Shown: positions 1-11,954 of the stretch, piece by piece
How the letters are laid out: the number at the start of each line of letters is the position of its first letter
Position numbering within the stretch: position 1 is the stretch's first letter
Assembly: GCA_034638255.1 (NCBI GenBank)
Contig: JAWPGT010000002.1
Span: 682,001 to 746,000 of the forward strand
Length of the DNA stretch: 64,000 nucleotides
Direction: 5' to 3'
Source: Coprinus comatus
Lineage: Eukaryota; Basidiomycota; Agaricomycetes; Agaricales; Agaricaceae
Notes under the pieces: generated by a model
What the model was told of the DNA's origin: nothing
The model's input: only the letters and a program-made list of their open reading frames with translations
Database searches by the model: none
Made by a program: the position numbers and the translations under genes

Positions 1-10
1 GTCTGCGTGC

Positions 11-1697
11 TCACAAAGGTATTTGGTTACCATTCTCGTCAATGAGAATGACCTTCGTCACACGTGGAGGAGAATGCCCGTGGCTTAGGAGCAAAATTAG
101 TAATTGTCGGCTCGCATGAAATTGGCTTGCTTTACCGATGTCTGTTCCTCTCAGAGTCTTCGTGTCTGCGATAAGGAAGTAAAAAAAATTGATACACCTC
201 ATTGCAGCCTTCTTACCTATACAAAACTCGACCAAACTCATCTTGCACTACAAAAGGTGCCATATGTCGAGGTCGTCTGTCCGCAGCAGAATTGTACCCC
301 GGATATCCAATCCTATTCATGGGTTAGCTGTGCGCACGCTTTTTGGGTGTAATACCATACCGAGTTATTTCGTTGCCGTCATGATCCCGGAAAATGACTG
401 CTACACCAGAAGGAACAATGTAACGGTATTCTTCTTCTGGTTCTGAATCCGACTCGTTATGGTACGAACGTTGTTCGTGCATTCTTGGCTATTAGGCGAA
501 TTAGCAGTCAGAATAATGGTGAGGATAACGAGGTTCGCTTACTTCAATCGTTTCTGAATAATGCCGGTCCTTGTACATGAAAGTCTTCATATGGGGTTGT
601 TCGAGTCCTGCAGGCCCATCCGCCGTTGATCTTTGTCTTCGCCTCCGGCTAGGGTCATACCCAGGCTCGTGAGTATGATACACGTTTGTTCGCAGGGGAT
701 CCTCGCTTTCAACAGGCCCGGGTATTAAGATAGGCTCGTTCACGACAGGAACAGCTTCAGGATCATCAGCACTCTCCCGTAATTTCTCGTTTGGAATCCA
801 ACCTATTCTGCCTTTGGGAAGATACGAGGTAGAGGATCCATGTCTGGGTCTGCTATGATGATGATTCACATTGCCATGCCGGGAACCTCTATCATCAACC
901 ATGTTGACTCTTTGACTATTTTGGTGTTCCAGAATCGGGTCCACGTTTGAATCTAGTAGCTCGAAACTATCTGGTTCTCGAAATACAGACGGGATTGGAG
1001 TATGTGATCGAGACGTATTAAAACTTTGGTCATGTGTTCTCGCCTCATAGTGCGGCCCACGACTATGTGTTGTGGCAATAGGTGATTGAGTATATTCGAC
1101 TTCGCGATCATACTCATGTTGTGAAGGGTTGTGGTGTTGGTGGTGATTGTGGTGTTGGTGACGGTATTGGTGAGGTGATTGGTGACTCCTGTGATGCCTG
1201 TCATTATGGTCGTGGTATAGCGGCTCATGGTATATCTCCGGCTTGGCTTCATATTGTTCGTGCGTACTTGTAGAATTGGGAGGTCTGGAATCGACTCCGT
1301 ATTGTATCTTCTGGTGGTGAAGGTCCTCGTAAGAATAAGGGTATTCATCTGGATAAATTGATGCATCCGTCGAGAGATTTCCGGAACCCATGGGTAAAGA
1401 ACCAGGGATATTGTCAGTATCAGTTGCGTATTGTGGTTCTGTTCTTTGTGCACTGTACGCACTCCCGTCAGAGTGGTGGTGCCGATGCTATGTGGCGATG
1501 TGTTAACATACGACTTTATACACAATGCTTTACCCTACCTTTTTTTTGAGTGTCCCTCTGCGTCCTAGGGAAGGATCGGTTAATGGTTGAGATCTCATGA
1601 TCTCGGGAGGTAAAGATGCAGCTCGTGAGTAGGACGTAGATGGGAGGACAGGCACTGGATCTGGTGCCGATGCTGAATATGAATATTCCTTTGCCAT
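11..1697 (-). CDS. His-rich hypothetical protein with C-terminal D-E-x-G repeats
   Basis: Function not recognised. Six exons read without a break on the minus strand: 1697-1539, 1487-543, 488-361, 312-217, 165-136 and 83-11, giving about 476 residues. All introns are about 50 nt, GT-AG, and keep frame. Residues 1-53 start MAKEYSYSAS and are Ser/Pro-rich. The long second exon is low-complexity, very rich in His, Tyr, Ser and Arg, with runs such as HRHQHHNHHQHH. The last four small exons encode three similar short strand-like units, VAVIFRDHDGNEI, PFVVQDEFGRVL and TKVILIDENGNQI. The frame also stays open to a stop at 501, but the sequence there (GTAAGC donor near 542, branch-like TGCTAAT, TAG near 489) favours splicing into the downstream exons. 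No signal peptide or membrane segment is seen. It could be a cell-wall-associated or intrinsically disordered protein; that is a guess. Confidence 0.72.
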
Positions 1698-2051
1698 GAC
1701 ACGGCCTGGGCGGGGTTTTGGGTTAAAGGCTTTTAGAATGTTAAAGCTAGGCATTTGGAAAGTAGTTGTATGACAGGATGCAAGTAGGGTTATATATGTG
1801 TGCAATGGAGTACTGACACTCAGACGGGGCATCACACGAGGCGAACATGCAGTCACTGGCACCAGCTGACACCACCGTGCAAGCACCGCGCCCCTAGATC
1901 TAAAACACTGCTTAGTTGTAACGTGTTGATCGAGGATTTTTTTTAAATTTTGGCAATATTGATCTGGTGAAATCGTTCATTTGTGTTCGGAACTGCAGGT
2001 TAAAAAAGGGTCAAATTTTTACTATTTATGCAGGCGGGAAGTGAGAGGAAT
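1698..2051. other. Intergenic, upstream of the His-rich gene
   Basis: About 350 bp between the start of the His-rich gene and the 3' end of the zinc-ribbon gene. Both genes are on the minus strand, so this should hold the promoter of the first and the terminator of the second. I see T-rich runs around 1937-1950 but no gene or RNA. Confidence 0.6.
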
Positions 2052-3286
2052 TCAAAGTGTATGAGCCTGGGCCTCACTCCATTGCAATTGCTTTACTTGA
2101 GAAAGAGCATGTGCTACTTTGGATATCGCCTCCGCAGTCATACTTATGCTGGTGGGATCAGCTTGCGTGGGCCCAGAAACAAGTGACGTCAGTCGGGATG
2201 TGAGACTTTGAAGAGATAATTCCAGAGCTTCTGCAGAAGATTGGAGCGTTCCCATCATGGGGGTCTGGAAAAATATAGGCTCTTAGTAAAAACTTGTATG
2301 GGTAGATTAAGTGTGGCCAACCGGGGTAATCGCTGCAAGATTTGATTTCTGCAAGACATCAAAACGGTGAAAAAGGTGATAAAAATTTGCCTTACATCCA
2401 GCGTATACGACGCTGAGGATAGTGGTTTCTCGGCCGGGGGAATTACTTCAGAGACCTGAGTCAGAAATGAGTTGAGGTTGTCAGATGATATGTAGATATC
2501 GGAGCTCATTACTTGTTGCGAAGAAATATCCTTCGGCGGCGAGATAACAGGAATGGTGGGTTCGTTGATTGGTGCAGGGGAAGGTGGTTTAACAGGGACC
2601 AACCGCTCGCGGCCGGCCCAATCTCGCTCAGTTATGTAAGTCCGGTGGCAAAGAACACATTCCTGCTCAGGCTGTAAGTGAGACCACTCTGGGACAAAAG
2701 TACTAAGTAATCACTTTTCGCGAATTTTGCCCTCCACCAGTCTTGGGAGGGCGAACCAAAGGAACATTGTAGCATGATTCGTTGGGGCATTCATCGCCCA
2801 ACATGGTCCAGCCTTGGAGAAGGTATCGGCCAAGTTCAGCTGAAGCAAGATCCATCTGCTCTCGACGACGGATTGTTGCTTCTGTTTCTACAAAGTTGAT
2901 GAAACCGTCATCATCATCATCATCAATAGCGGCCTCGGAAACCTCTGTCGCTGGTGTCGACGCCCGTGTTGTCTGAGACAACGACGACGCAGATGTCGCG
3001 TCGGTATGAGATTCAGGTTGAGGCCCTAAAGTTATGATGAGAACCAGCAAGAACAACCAAGTCTGAATGTACCGTTGGGTTCACAGTTAACGCAGAAATG
3101 GACCTCAGGCGTCTGACCAGAAGGAGAACGCATGAGTGGCATTCGGCATCCTTTGTTGGGACATGGACGATTTGCCAAGACCTGTGCTATGTGAGTATAT
3201 GCGCACCGAAAAGGAAGAAAAAGAAATACCCAACCATTGAGCGTGTAAGTAGAGAGGGCCTCTGGAGCGTCGAGGATAGTGGACAT
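2052..3286 (-). CDS. Sjogren autoantigen p27-type zinc-ribbon protein, two copies of the domain
   Basis: Matches the autoantigen p27 / SSSCA1 (ZNRD2) zinc-ribbon family, small proteins that start with a G-W-x-hydrophobic helix followed by two Cys pairs. Reading from MSTILDAPEA at 3286, the first unit is LNGW followed after an intron by VLANRPCPNKGC and FCVNC. The second is LLQGWTMLGDECPNESC, with its second Cys pair (ECVLC) on the next exon. An acidic linker with a run of Asp separates them. The C-terminal part (2258-2052) is a helical segment MMGTLQSSAEALELSL joined by an intron of about 130 nt. Intron ends are inferred by eye. The family's biochemical role is poorly known. The gene diverges from the EDEM-like gene, with only about 83 bp between the two start codons. 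Confidence 0.75.
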
Positions 3287-3369
3287 GATGATGGGAAGCA
3301 ATAAATTAATCGAGATCTACGCGCGGGGTCACATGTTGGTGATTGTGCCACGACTCTCTCTCTCATCCC

Positions 3370-6300
3370 ATGCGCTGGAGACAATTCTGGCCAGAATGTC
3401 TCTTCATCCTCCTCGTTGGATGGGTCCAGATACCCCGTTGGCTGGCTACTACACACGCGTCGTCACCCCCCAAAGGTGCAGATTGGACTGCACAGCGTAA
3501 ACATGGTGCCCGGCACGTCATATCTTTGACTGTCATACAAGGTTATTCATATTATCAAATACAGTGAACGCACAAGAGAACTTTGGTACCATGGCTTCGA
3601 CAACTACATGACCTTTGGTGTGCATTCCCCTCCATCTATCTTGTTTCTCTTCCTCATGTGTCCCAGCTTTCCCTCTCGATGAGGTTGGTCTGCATTAGCC
3701 TTCATTGTCCCCGTCCCTGAATAAGACACCCAGCTCACACCGCTGTCCTGCTCAGGCCAAGGCCCCGACTGGGAGAATCCGTACGTTTATTCATGCCTAA
3801 CCTTCCACATATAACTGTGCTCATAGCAGGCAGGATGAATATTGCTGCAAATGACGTAGCTGGAAATTTCTCCCTCACTCTCATTGATGTTCTGGACACT
3901 CTGGTAGTTCTGGATGATAGAGAAGGCTTCGAATCGGCAGTTCGAAATGTAATTCAATGGGTCCAGTTTGATGTCAACACGAAACCTCAGGTATTCGAAA
4001 CCACGATCCGCGTCCTCGGTGGCCTACTATCCGGTCATATATTTGCTAGTCGCCCTAACCAGCCTTTTTTCCTTCCGTGGTACCACAGCGAGCTGCTAGA
4101 CTTAGCCCACGATCTTGGAAATAGATTACTTCCCGCATTTTCCACTCGGACTGGTCTTCCATATGCCAGGGTACTGTTCCATTCTTCTTCCTACATTTCC
4201 CAATACTAACTGAGGTTGAAAGATCAATCTTCGTCATGGGTTGATGAAAGGAGAGACTGTAGAGACGTGTTAGTGAATATGACATCTGACCATCGAGGAA
4301 TGTACTAACAACATGATGAATTAAACAGGCACAGCAGGCGCTGGCTCTCTCATAATTGAGTTTGCTACACTCAGTCGGTTGACAGGTGACGATCGTTTTG
4401 AGAAGGCAGCATACAAGGTACGTTCGTCAACTCTCTCTTCGCATAGCGTCTTATCCCGTCCAGGCCTTTTTTGCGATTTGGAACCGCAAATCAGAGCTTG
4501 GCCTTGTAGGAAATACTATCAGCACATGGAATGGGGTGAGTTGAATATATATACAGAAATAAGACTAGTCATTGACACACAATACAGGAATGGATATCAC
4601 CAGAAGTTTCAAGTATAGGTGCTGGGATTGATTCTTTCTTTGAATATGCCCTCAAGTGGTACATCATGAGTGGTAAATCATCTGTCGCTTGTCCTTCATT
4701 TGCATTACTTAGCAACTATAGGTGAAATTGAATTCCTTGACGTCTGGGATGATGCCTATGCTGCTATTATGCGCTATTCAAGAGCGGCAGATGGCTATTG
4801 GGTAAGTTCAGCGCATACAGCTTTTTGAATCCAACCAGAGACTCATTGAGGAATCTAGTACCGACCGGTGAATATAAACAGCGGTGATACTGCATACTTC
4901 ACCGTCGATTCCTTATCAGCCTTTTGGCCTGGACTTCAGGTCCTGGCTGGTGATGTTCAAAGTGCTATCAAGCTGCATCTTTTATGTGTGTCCTCTCGAC
5001 TCTGGTTATTGAGCTCATTTGACCTTTAGGGAAAGATTATAACCTTTGGCGGGAACACTCCGGCCTACCCGAAGTATATGACACGAATTTTAGAAAGGCT
5101 ACCTCCCACCAATACCCTTTGCGCCCAGGTAAGTTCACTGCCAGACTCGACGATTCCTGAGCTCATGTAAGCCAGAATTCGTTGAATCAACATGGTATTT
5201 ATATCGGGTTCGTTTACCTCTAGCACAACCTACTTTCAAACCATCTAACTCCCCTTTTCAGGCAACTCGTGATCCATTCTACTTGGATGTTGGGGAGCGT
5301 ATTCTAAATGACATCGTCACGCGTGCCAAAGTAGAGTGCGGTTTGACAGGGATTCAAGATCTGCGAACCAACAAACGAGATGATCGTATGGAATCCTTTG
5401 CGTTATCAGAAACTCTAAAGGTCTGACTCTTCATTGTCTCTTTTAAATCCTTACTGAAACAACCTATTATAGTATCTGTATTTGCTATTTGACGAAGACA
5501 ATTTTTTGCATACCGACGATTCTAATTATGTTCTGACAACCGAAGGCCACATATTGACTCTGGATCAACAATACTTGAGACCTATGTCCTCATCGCGCAG
5601 AAAAATGCGTCCTGTAGATGATCATCAGTGTCCCACGTATAAACCATTTGTAGACGCTCCCTCCAACAAGACAGCACTCGACGGTCTTATTCGTGGCATT
5701 CGTTCAAGAAGTGACTATGATTATGCTCGTAAATTAATTGGAGGATACCCTAGTCAGAGTGAAATTAATGTTTGGTCTGCAAGTGGGTGGTGCGAAAAAC
5801 CAACCGTGGAAAACTTTGTGAGCATCACCTACCTTTGCCTCAACATCTATACTCAATTTTTTTTCTAGTCCTATGAATTTGTCTTATCGGCAGATGGGAA
5901 AAATGTTCCAGAGGACTTAAGTCCGAGTCGTTTGAAGCTCGAGTCTGTTGCGGACGGATTTGTGGTGCATAATATCACTGGAGTCCGAACTAAAATCGTC
6001 AGACGACTTGACGAACAAGGCTACGACGTCCGCAAATGTATGTGCACATAACATAATGCCTCACAGGATATGTTGTACTGATGGTGATTCAGTGGGCCAT
6101 TATCACGTCAGACCGGGACACATTGTCTACATAAATGACTCGTCCATATTTACAAATCCTAGTGACGACAAAGGGCGAATTACCCAAAAGGGTGGCCGAG
6201 ATTTAGATATTGACCTACGAGTCATTTTGGACATCATTGATCCAACCTTGGCCCAGGTGGTTGGCAACATCGAAGGTTCTCCTCTTGCCGCTTACACAGC

Positions 6301-6853
6301 ATTCTTTGGGGCCGATCTATCTGTTAACTACAAACCTCTGACGCCCATCGCAATGACAAATGCAGAGGGCTTACCGCTTTCGCGAGAAGCTAGCAATGAG
6401 CAAGGATGTAAACCCTATAAATATTCATACCCAGACAGCATTCTTATAGTCGATCGCGGCGACTGCACATTCCTTGACAAACTCCTTCAAGCGCGCGACG
6501 CATCGGCCGCTGGAGTCATTGTCGTCAGCAACGACGATCTGGCTATCAACCCAACGGCCAGTATCCAGGAGATAGAAGAAGCAGGCGATATTAGCAATAC
6601 CGGCCTTTTGCTCATAACAAAATCCACGGGGGCGCTCCTAAAACAACTTGTGGAAACACTTGGGTCAATAAACTCAGGTCGTGTCATAGTGGCGCTCGAT
6701 AGAAATCCACTCCGAACACGAAAATCTACGAGCCGTGTGCCTGATGAGGTGGAGGTTGAGAGAGAAGAGGCCGACGAGGACAAAAATCAAGATAACCCTC
6801 GTATTTTGTATATTAACGGACATCCATTACTAAACACTCGCCTATTAGTCTAA
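3370..6853 (+). CDS. EDEM-like glycoside hydrolase family 47 ER mannosidase with PA domain
   Basis: Member of the ER-degradation-enhancing mannosidase group (Htm1/Mnl1, EDEM1-3), which trims mannose from misfolded glycoproteins to mark them for ER-associated degradation. The N-terminal exon from MRWRQFWPEC carries a hydrophobic stretch CLFILLVGWVQI that fits a signal sequence or anchor. GH47 motifs follow over many small exons: LWYHGFDNYMTFAFPLDE, GNFSLTLIDVLDTLVVL, GSLIIEFATLSRLTGD, YPLRPEFVESTWYLYRAT and FALSETLKYLYLLFDEDN. The last exon (about 6095-6853) has a protease-associated (PA) domain with DSILIVDRGDCTFLDK. Estimated length is about 900 residues. The C-terminus reads NTRLLV, so there is no KDEL-type retention signal. 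The join between exon 1 and the WYHGF exon is unresolved. Its 3' end converges on the APRT gene. Confidence 0.88.
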
Positions 6854-6939
6854 TGACATCCCAGGTACTTCAGTACAACAATTGTTTATATATATATATA
6901 AGCTACATCTATTCAACGATCATAAATGAGGGATGCAGT

Positions 6940-7661
6940 TTATTCTTCGCTCTGGACAATAGAATACACGGGAGCATCCAGCTTGGTAGAAGCCTTGAGG
7001 AAGAGAAGTTCGATGATGAAAAGGTATTCCAAAGTCTTTCCACCTAGTTTCTTGATGAGCTCTCCCGCAGCTCCTGCAGAACCACCTGGGTACATGAATA
7101 AGCTTTCTTTCAGTCTTTACAAAAATTAACCTAGGCATACCCGTCGCAATAAGGTCGTCAACAACGATCACATTTTGACCAGGCTTAATCGCATCACTTT
7201 GAATTTCAAACGAATCCTTTACAAAATGAAATGTCAGAGTAATGGAGAGTAGAGGTCAATCGAGAATGTGAACCTACCGTCCCATACTCCTTTTCATACT
7301 CAGCAGATACGCATTGTCCGGGAAGCTTCCCCTTCTTGCGAACAGGGACAAAAGCTGCTCCCAATCTCAATGCAAGGATAGGGCCCAGAAGGAAGCCACG
7401 AGCATCGAGGCCGACGACAGCATCGATCTTGCCGTTACCTGAAAGTGTGAGAGTGTGAGAGGTTATGTGGTGTAGGAGATGGGTGATGAGTGTTTCGAAA
7501 GCTAATGGGTCGCGCAGAATTGGAAAGATGTCCAAGAAGACAATCCCCTGGGAGTTAGATGGTATCAAGTAGTGCTCCAACCGTTCATAACCTATGCTCA
7601 CCTTCTTGGGAAAGTCTCGATGGGCTGTCAATTTGCTCTTCAAAAACTCGATGTCGCTCAT
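6940..7661 (-). CDS. APT1: Adenine phosphoribosyltransferase
   Basis: Purine-salvage enzyme that makes AMP from adenine and PRPP in the cytosol. Four exons read from MSDIEFLKSKL at 7661 to a TAA at 6942-6940. Exon 1 ends at DFPKK. Exon 2 carries the APRT-typical GIVFLDIFPILRDP, GLDARGFLLGP and PVRKKGKLPG. Exons 3 and 4 join across an intron to give the PRPP-binding loop VIVVDDLIATGGSAGAA. The C-terminus is PVYSIVQSEE. Length of about 180 residues agrees with the family. The gene is tail-to-tail with the EDEM-like gene (86 bp apart) and followed upstream by the ribosomal protein gene in the same orientation. All key motifs are intact. Confidence 0.95.
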
Positions 7662-7927
7662 GGTGTTAAATTACAAGTGGTCACTTTTACATCAAATTTA
7701 AATTGCCATATCAAGAAGTTGGTCTTGAATCCTGATTTAAGGATTGAATATTGAATATTGACACCTATCATGCAAATTGTTTGCTGAAGGATTCTTTTTC
7801 TCAAATGGACTAGGCGCTCGCGAAGCATGATGCATGTATTGAGAGACAGGTGCCGCGCCAATATATCAATATATCATAGGTAGGCAGTACAGGAATGGTA
7901 GGGATGAAAGCAACTACAATGAAATGT

Positions 7928-8909
7928 TTAAACGGATTCGAGGGGGGCAGGCTCCTTGAAGTCCTTAACAACCCGTGTGCCAGTTTCCTAAATTACAGCA
8001 TTACATTAGTATTAAGACTTAGAATTGCAACTGCTATCTTACATCGGTGGATTCGCCGTGAAGTTCGAGAAGTTTGGAAACATCGAACTTGGGAGACTTC
8101 AAGATCTTGGCCTTGCGAATATAGACATTTTGCAGAGGGTAGATGCTTCTTGAAGCCTTCTCAATCTCCCGACCAATAGCTTCAGGGATGAACTTCTGGA
8201 CCAATTCCTTCAAATCACAGCTAGTTGCCTCACGGGTGATAATCTCGAACATCTTCTTCCTGATCTCTCGGACCTGGCTTGACTGCGCATATGTTGTTTT
8301 CTTGACTTGGGAGGGACGGCGTTTTGTGAAACCAATGGCGAAGAGGCGGAGGAGGTAGCCATCAGTAGTTTTAACGTCAACATGGGCTTCAATGAGTGTT
8401 TGCCATTTGCGGACGAGGGAGCGGAGCTTGTCAGAGGTGAAGTCCATGCCATGGAAGTTGGTCAGGCAGTTCTTGCCCTGGATTTCATCAACACGGAGCT
8501 TGATCTTGCGGAAGGACTGCTCCTCATCCTTGCTGAGGTCTCCTAGTGAAACCTCAACAACACGGCCACGAAGAGAGTCATTGGCGTTCTCTGTATAATT
8601 CATTAGTTCACACACACACAATTGATTCTGTCTACGCACTCAAGCCCACTGATCGGTTGACAAGGGTCTTGCCAATGTTGCGAACTTCAAAGATTGAGGG
8701 TGCCTTGATATCATACCAGTCTGAAAGTTCCGTGAGTTTGGTAAACCCCATAGAAGCTGAACATACACACCCTTGCGGGTGAAGGGGTCGACGACCTTTT
8801 TCTTAATACCCTTCTTACCCTTCGAGAGGCGTTTATTCTATGACAAGCATGACCATCAATTTTGGGGTATATAAGGACCAAGGTTTTGTCGCACCTTTCC
8901 TACAGCCAT
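7928..8909 (-). CDS. RPS1: 40S ribosomal protein eS1 (S3a)
   Basis: Structural protein of the small ribosomal subunit. The first exon is tiny, encoding only MAVGK, and joins to [19 protein letters not shown], the conserved basic N-terminus of eS1. Further exons give [18 protein letters not shown], then a long exon with [37 protein letters not shown] and [15 protein letters not shown], and a last exon ending [12 protein letters not shown] before TAA at 7930-7928. Length of about 255 residues is normal. Splitting the start codon region into a very short first exon is common for ribosomal protein genes in basidiomycetes. It diverges from ATG10 over about 205 bp. Confidence 0.96.
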
Positions 8910-9114
8910 GATTCCGTGTTGTGAAAGTCCGCACTGAAATCGAGCAGACGATGAGCCGGCACTTGGACGGGCTTAGTTTTGAGATTGCAGAGCTTGCGGC
9001 TTTGGCCTTGTTGTCCACCAATTGCAGACGTGGAACGGTGGCTCAAACCTTAAATCTACAACTGTAGAGTCACTTCCCACACTAGATCCTGATCAGGCGA
9101 TTAGATAAGTAGCC

Positions 9115-9868
9115 ATGTTGACTCGCTCTCAATTTGACAATGGTTGCAAGGCCTTCATAGCCAAATATGCTCAAGTAAATGCAGCCCGTACTGTACCAAC
9201 TTCTTTGCTAGGGTGGACCTGGTATGAACCCAATGTAGGCGCAGAAGCATTCAACGACACCAGTATCTCAGTTACATATACCAGACCTCTTACAACCACG
9301 GTTACATGGCCCGTAGTACCGAGGTGTTTCAACATCTTCCTACTGAAACGGAAATCGGCAATGACGAGATAGTGCATGAAAATGAGCTTGAAGATTCAGA
9401 CGCATCTGTAGCTTCCACTTATCCAAGGCCACAAGAAATATTAACATGCCAACAATACGCCGTTTTTTCTGCGACATTTAGAGTTCCTGCATTATACTTC
9501 GTGTTATGTAGAGCGAGTAAGTCGCGAAGAGATATCATATTTATTTTGTCACTCATTCTGTAGGTGGGGTGCTGCTCACCTTGGCTGAAGTCTTGAAGAC
9601 TACATTTTTCAAGTCTAATGCGTGTAGAGGTATTGACGTTTCCCCCTTTGCACTTTCAATTCCCGCATCATCGTTTCCACTACTGTCTTACGGTGATCAC
9701 CCCACTCTGGGTACGCCTTGTTGGTATTTCCATCCTTGTGAAACGGAGAAGGCAGTTGAAGAGCTGCTAAGCGATATCACCGGCATTGATGATTGGACGG
9801 AAGAAGAGCGACTTGTACGATATATAGAACTGTGGTTCTTGGTTCTTTGTAACATTGTCAATCTGTAA
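9115..9868 (+). CDS. ATG10: Atg10-like E2 enzyme of autophagy
   Basis: Atg10 is the E2-like enzyme that transfers Atg12 onto Atg5 during autophagosome formation. Three exons were joined. The first starts MLTRSQFDNGCKAF and ends WTWYEPN. The second starts TSYNHGYMARSTEVFQHLP and has TCQQYAVFSATFRVPALYF, the core strand pattern of the autophagy-conjugation fold. The third has GVLLTLAEVLKTTFF and GDHPTLGTPCWYFHPCET. The H-P-C triplet is the catalytic cysteine site of this family. The total of about 215 residues fits Atg10 rather than the larger Atg3. The last residues (VRYIELWFLVLCNIVNL) are unusually hydrophobic. The annotated stop is a TAA at 9866-9868. Confidence 0.9.
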
Positions 9869-10233
9869 TAGCTATTATTTAGGTGTGTGTGTGTGTGTCT
9901 GCGAGTGGAAGTGCAGTTGTGGGTAAAAGATGGCTCGGTGGACACCCGGCAGGATCCCACCAGCGATGAATAAATAACATATGACACAGTGGCCGGATCA
10001 TCTTGACGCTTTATAAAGCGACGTCGATTCCTTACCTCACCGTACCATTTGCGGCCATCTTTTAGTCCTTGTTACATCTGTAAGTCATATTCCGACGTTA
10101 TTGGACCACTTGTGGGCTCATTATTATGTCTTCCGACATGCATTTTCCGTTTTCGACCAATCATCATCTCGTACGATCTCCACATCGATTGGGTCTCGCG
10201 GATATCCGAACTACAAATCACCATATATAAGCA
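9869..10233 (+). promoter_or_regulatory. Upstream region of the thiolase gene with a TATA box
   Basis: This 365 bp stretch separates ATG10 from the thiolase start. It contains a GT microsatellite near 9881-9898 and a clear TATAAA at 10012-10017, about 220 bp before the ATG. A second A/T motif (ATATATAA) lies only a few bases before the ATG, too close to act as a TATA box for that start codon. No gene is seen. Confidence 0.5.
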
Positions 10234-11740
<1,507 letters not shown>

Positions 11741-11954
11741 TACAAGCCTGTATACCTAGATACCATACTATAGGATTGCTTTGCTTTGTTTAATTAGTTT
11801 TTTAATCTGGGATAATACACATTGAGCATGTACTAAGCGGTGAGCCCGTAATTTATCAGCCCATCAGCCAAGTTTGGTAAGCAGTGCGGTGTATCCCGAC
11901 TCTGGCTTTTCTCAGGCTAGACTTTCAATCCCTTTACTCTATCTAAATTTCTCC

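Noticed and set aside
1082..1273. Gly/Val-rich plus-strand frame
   Set aside because: Antisense to the His-rich exon of the first gene.
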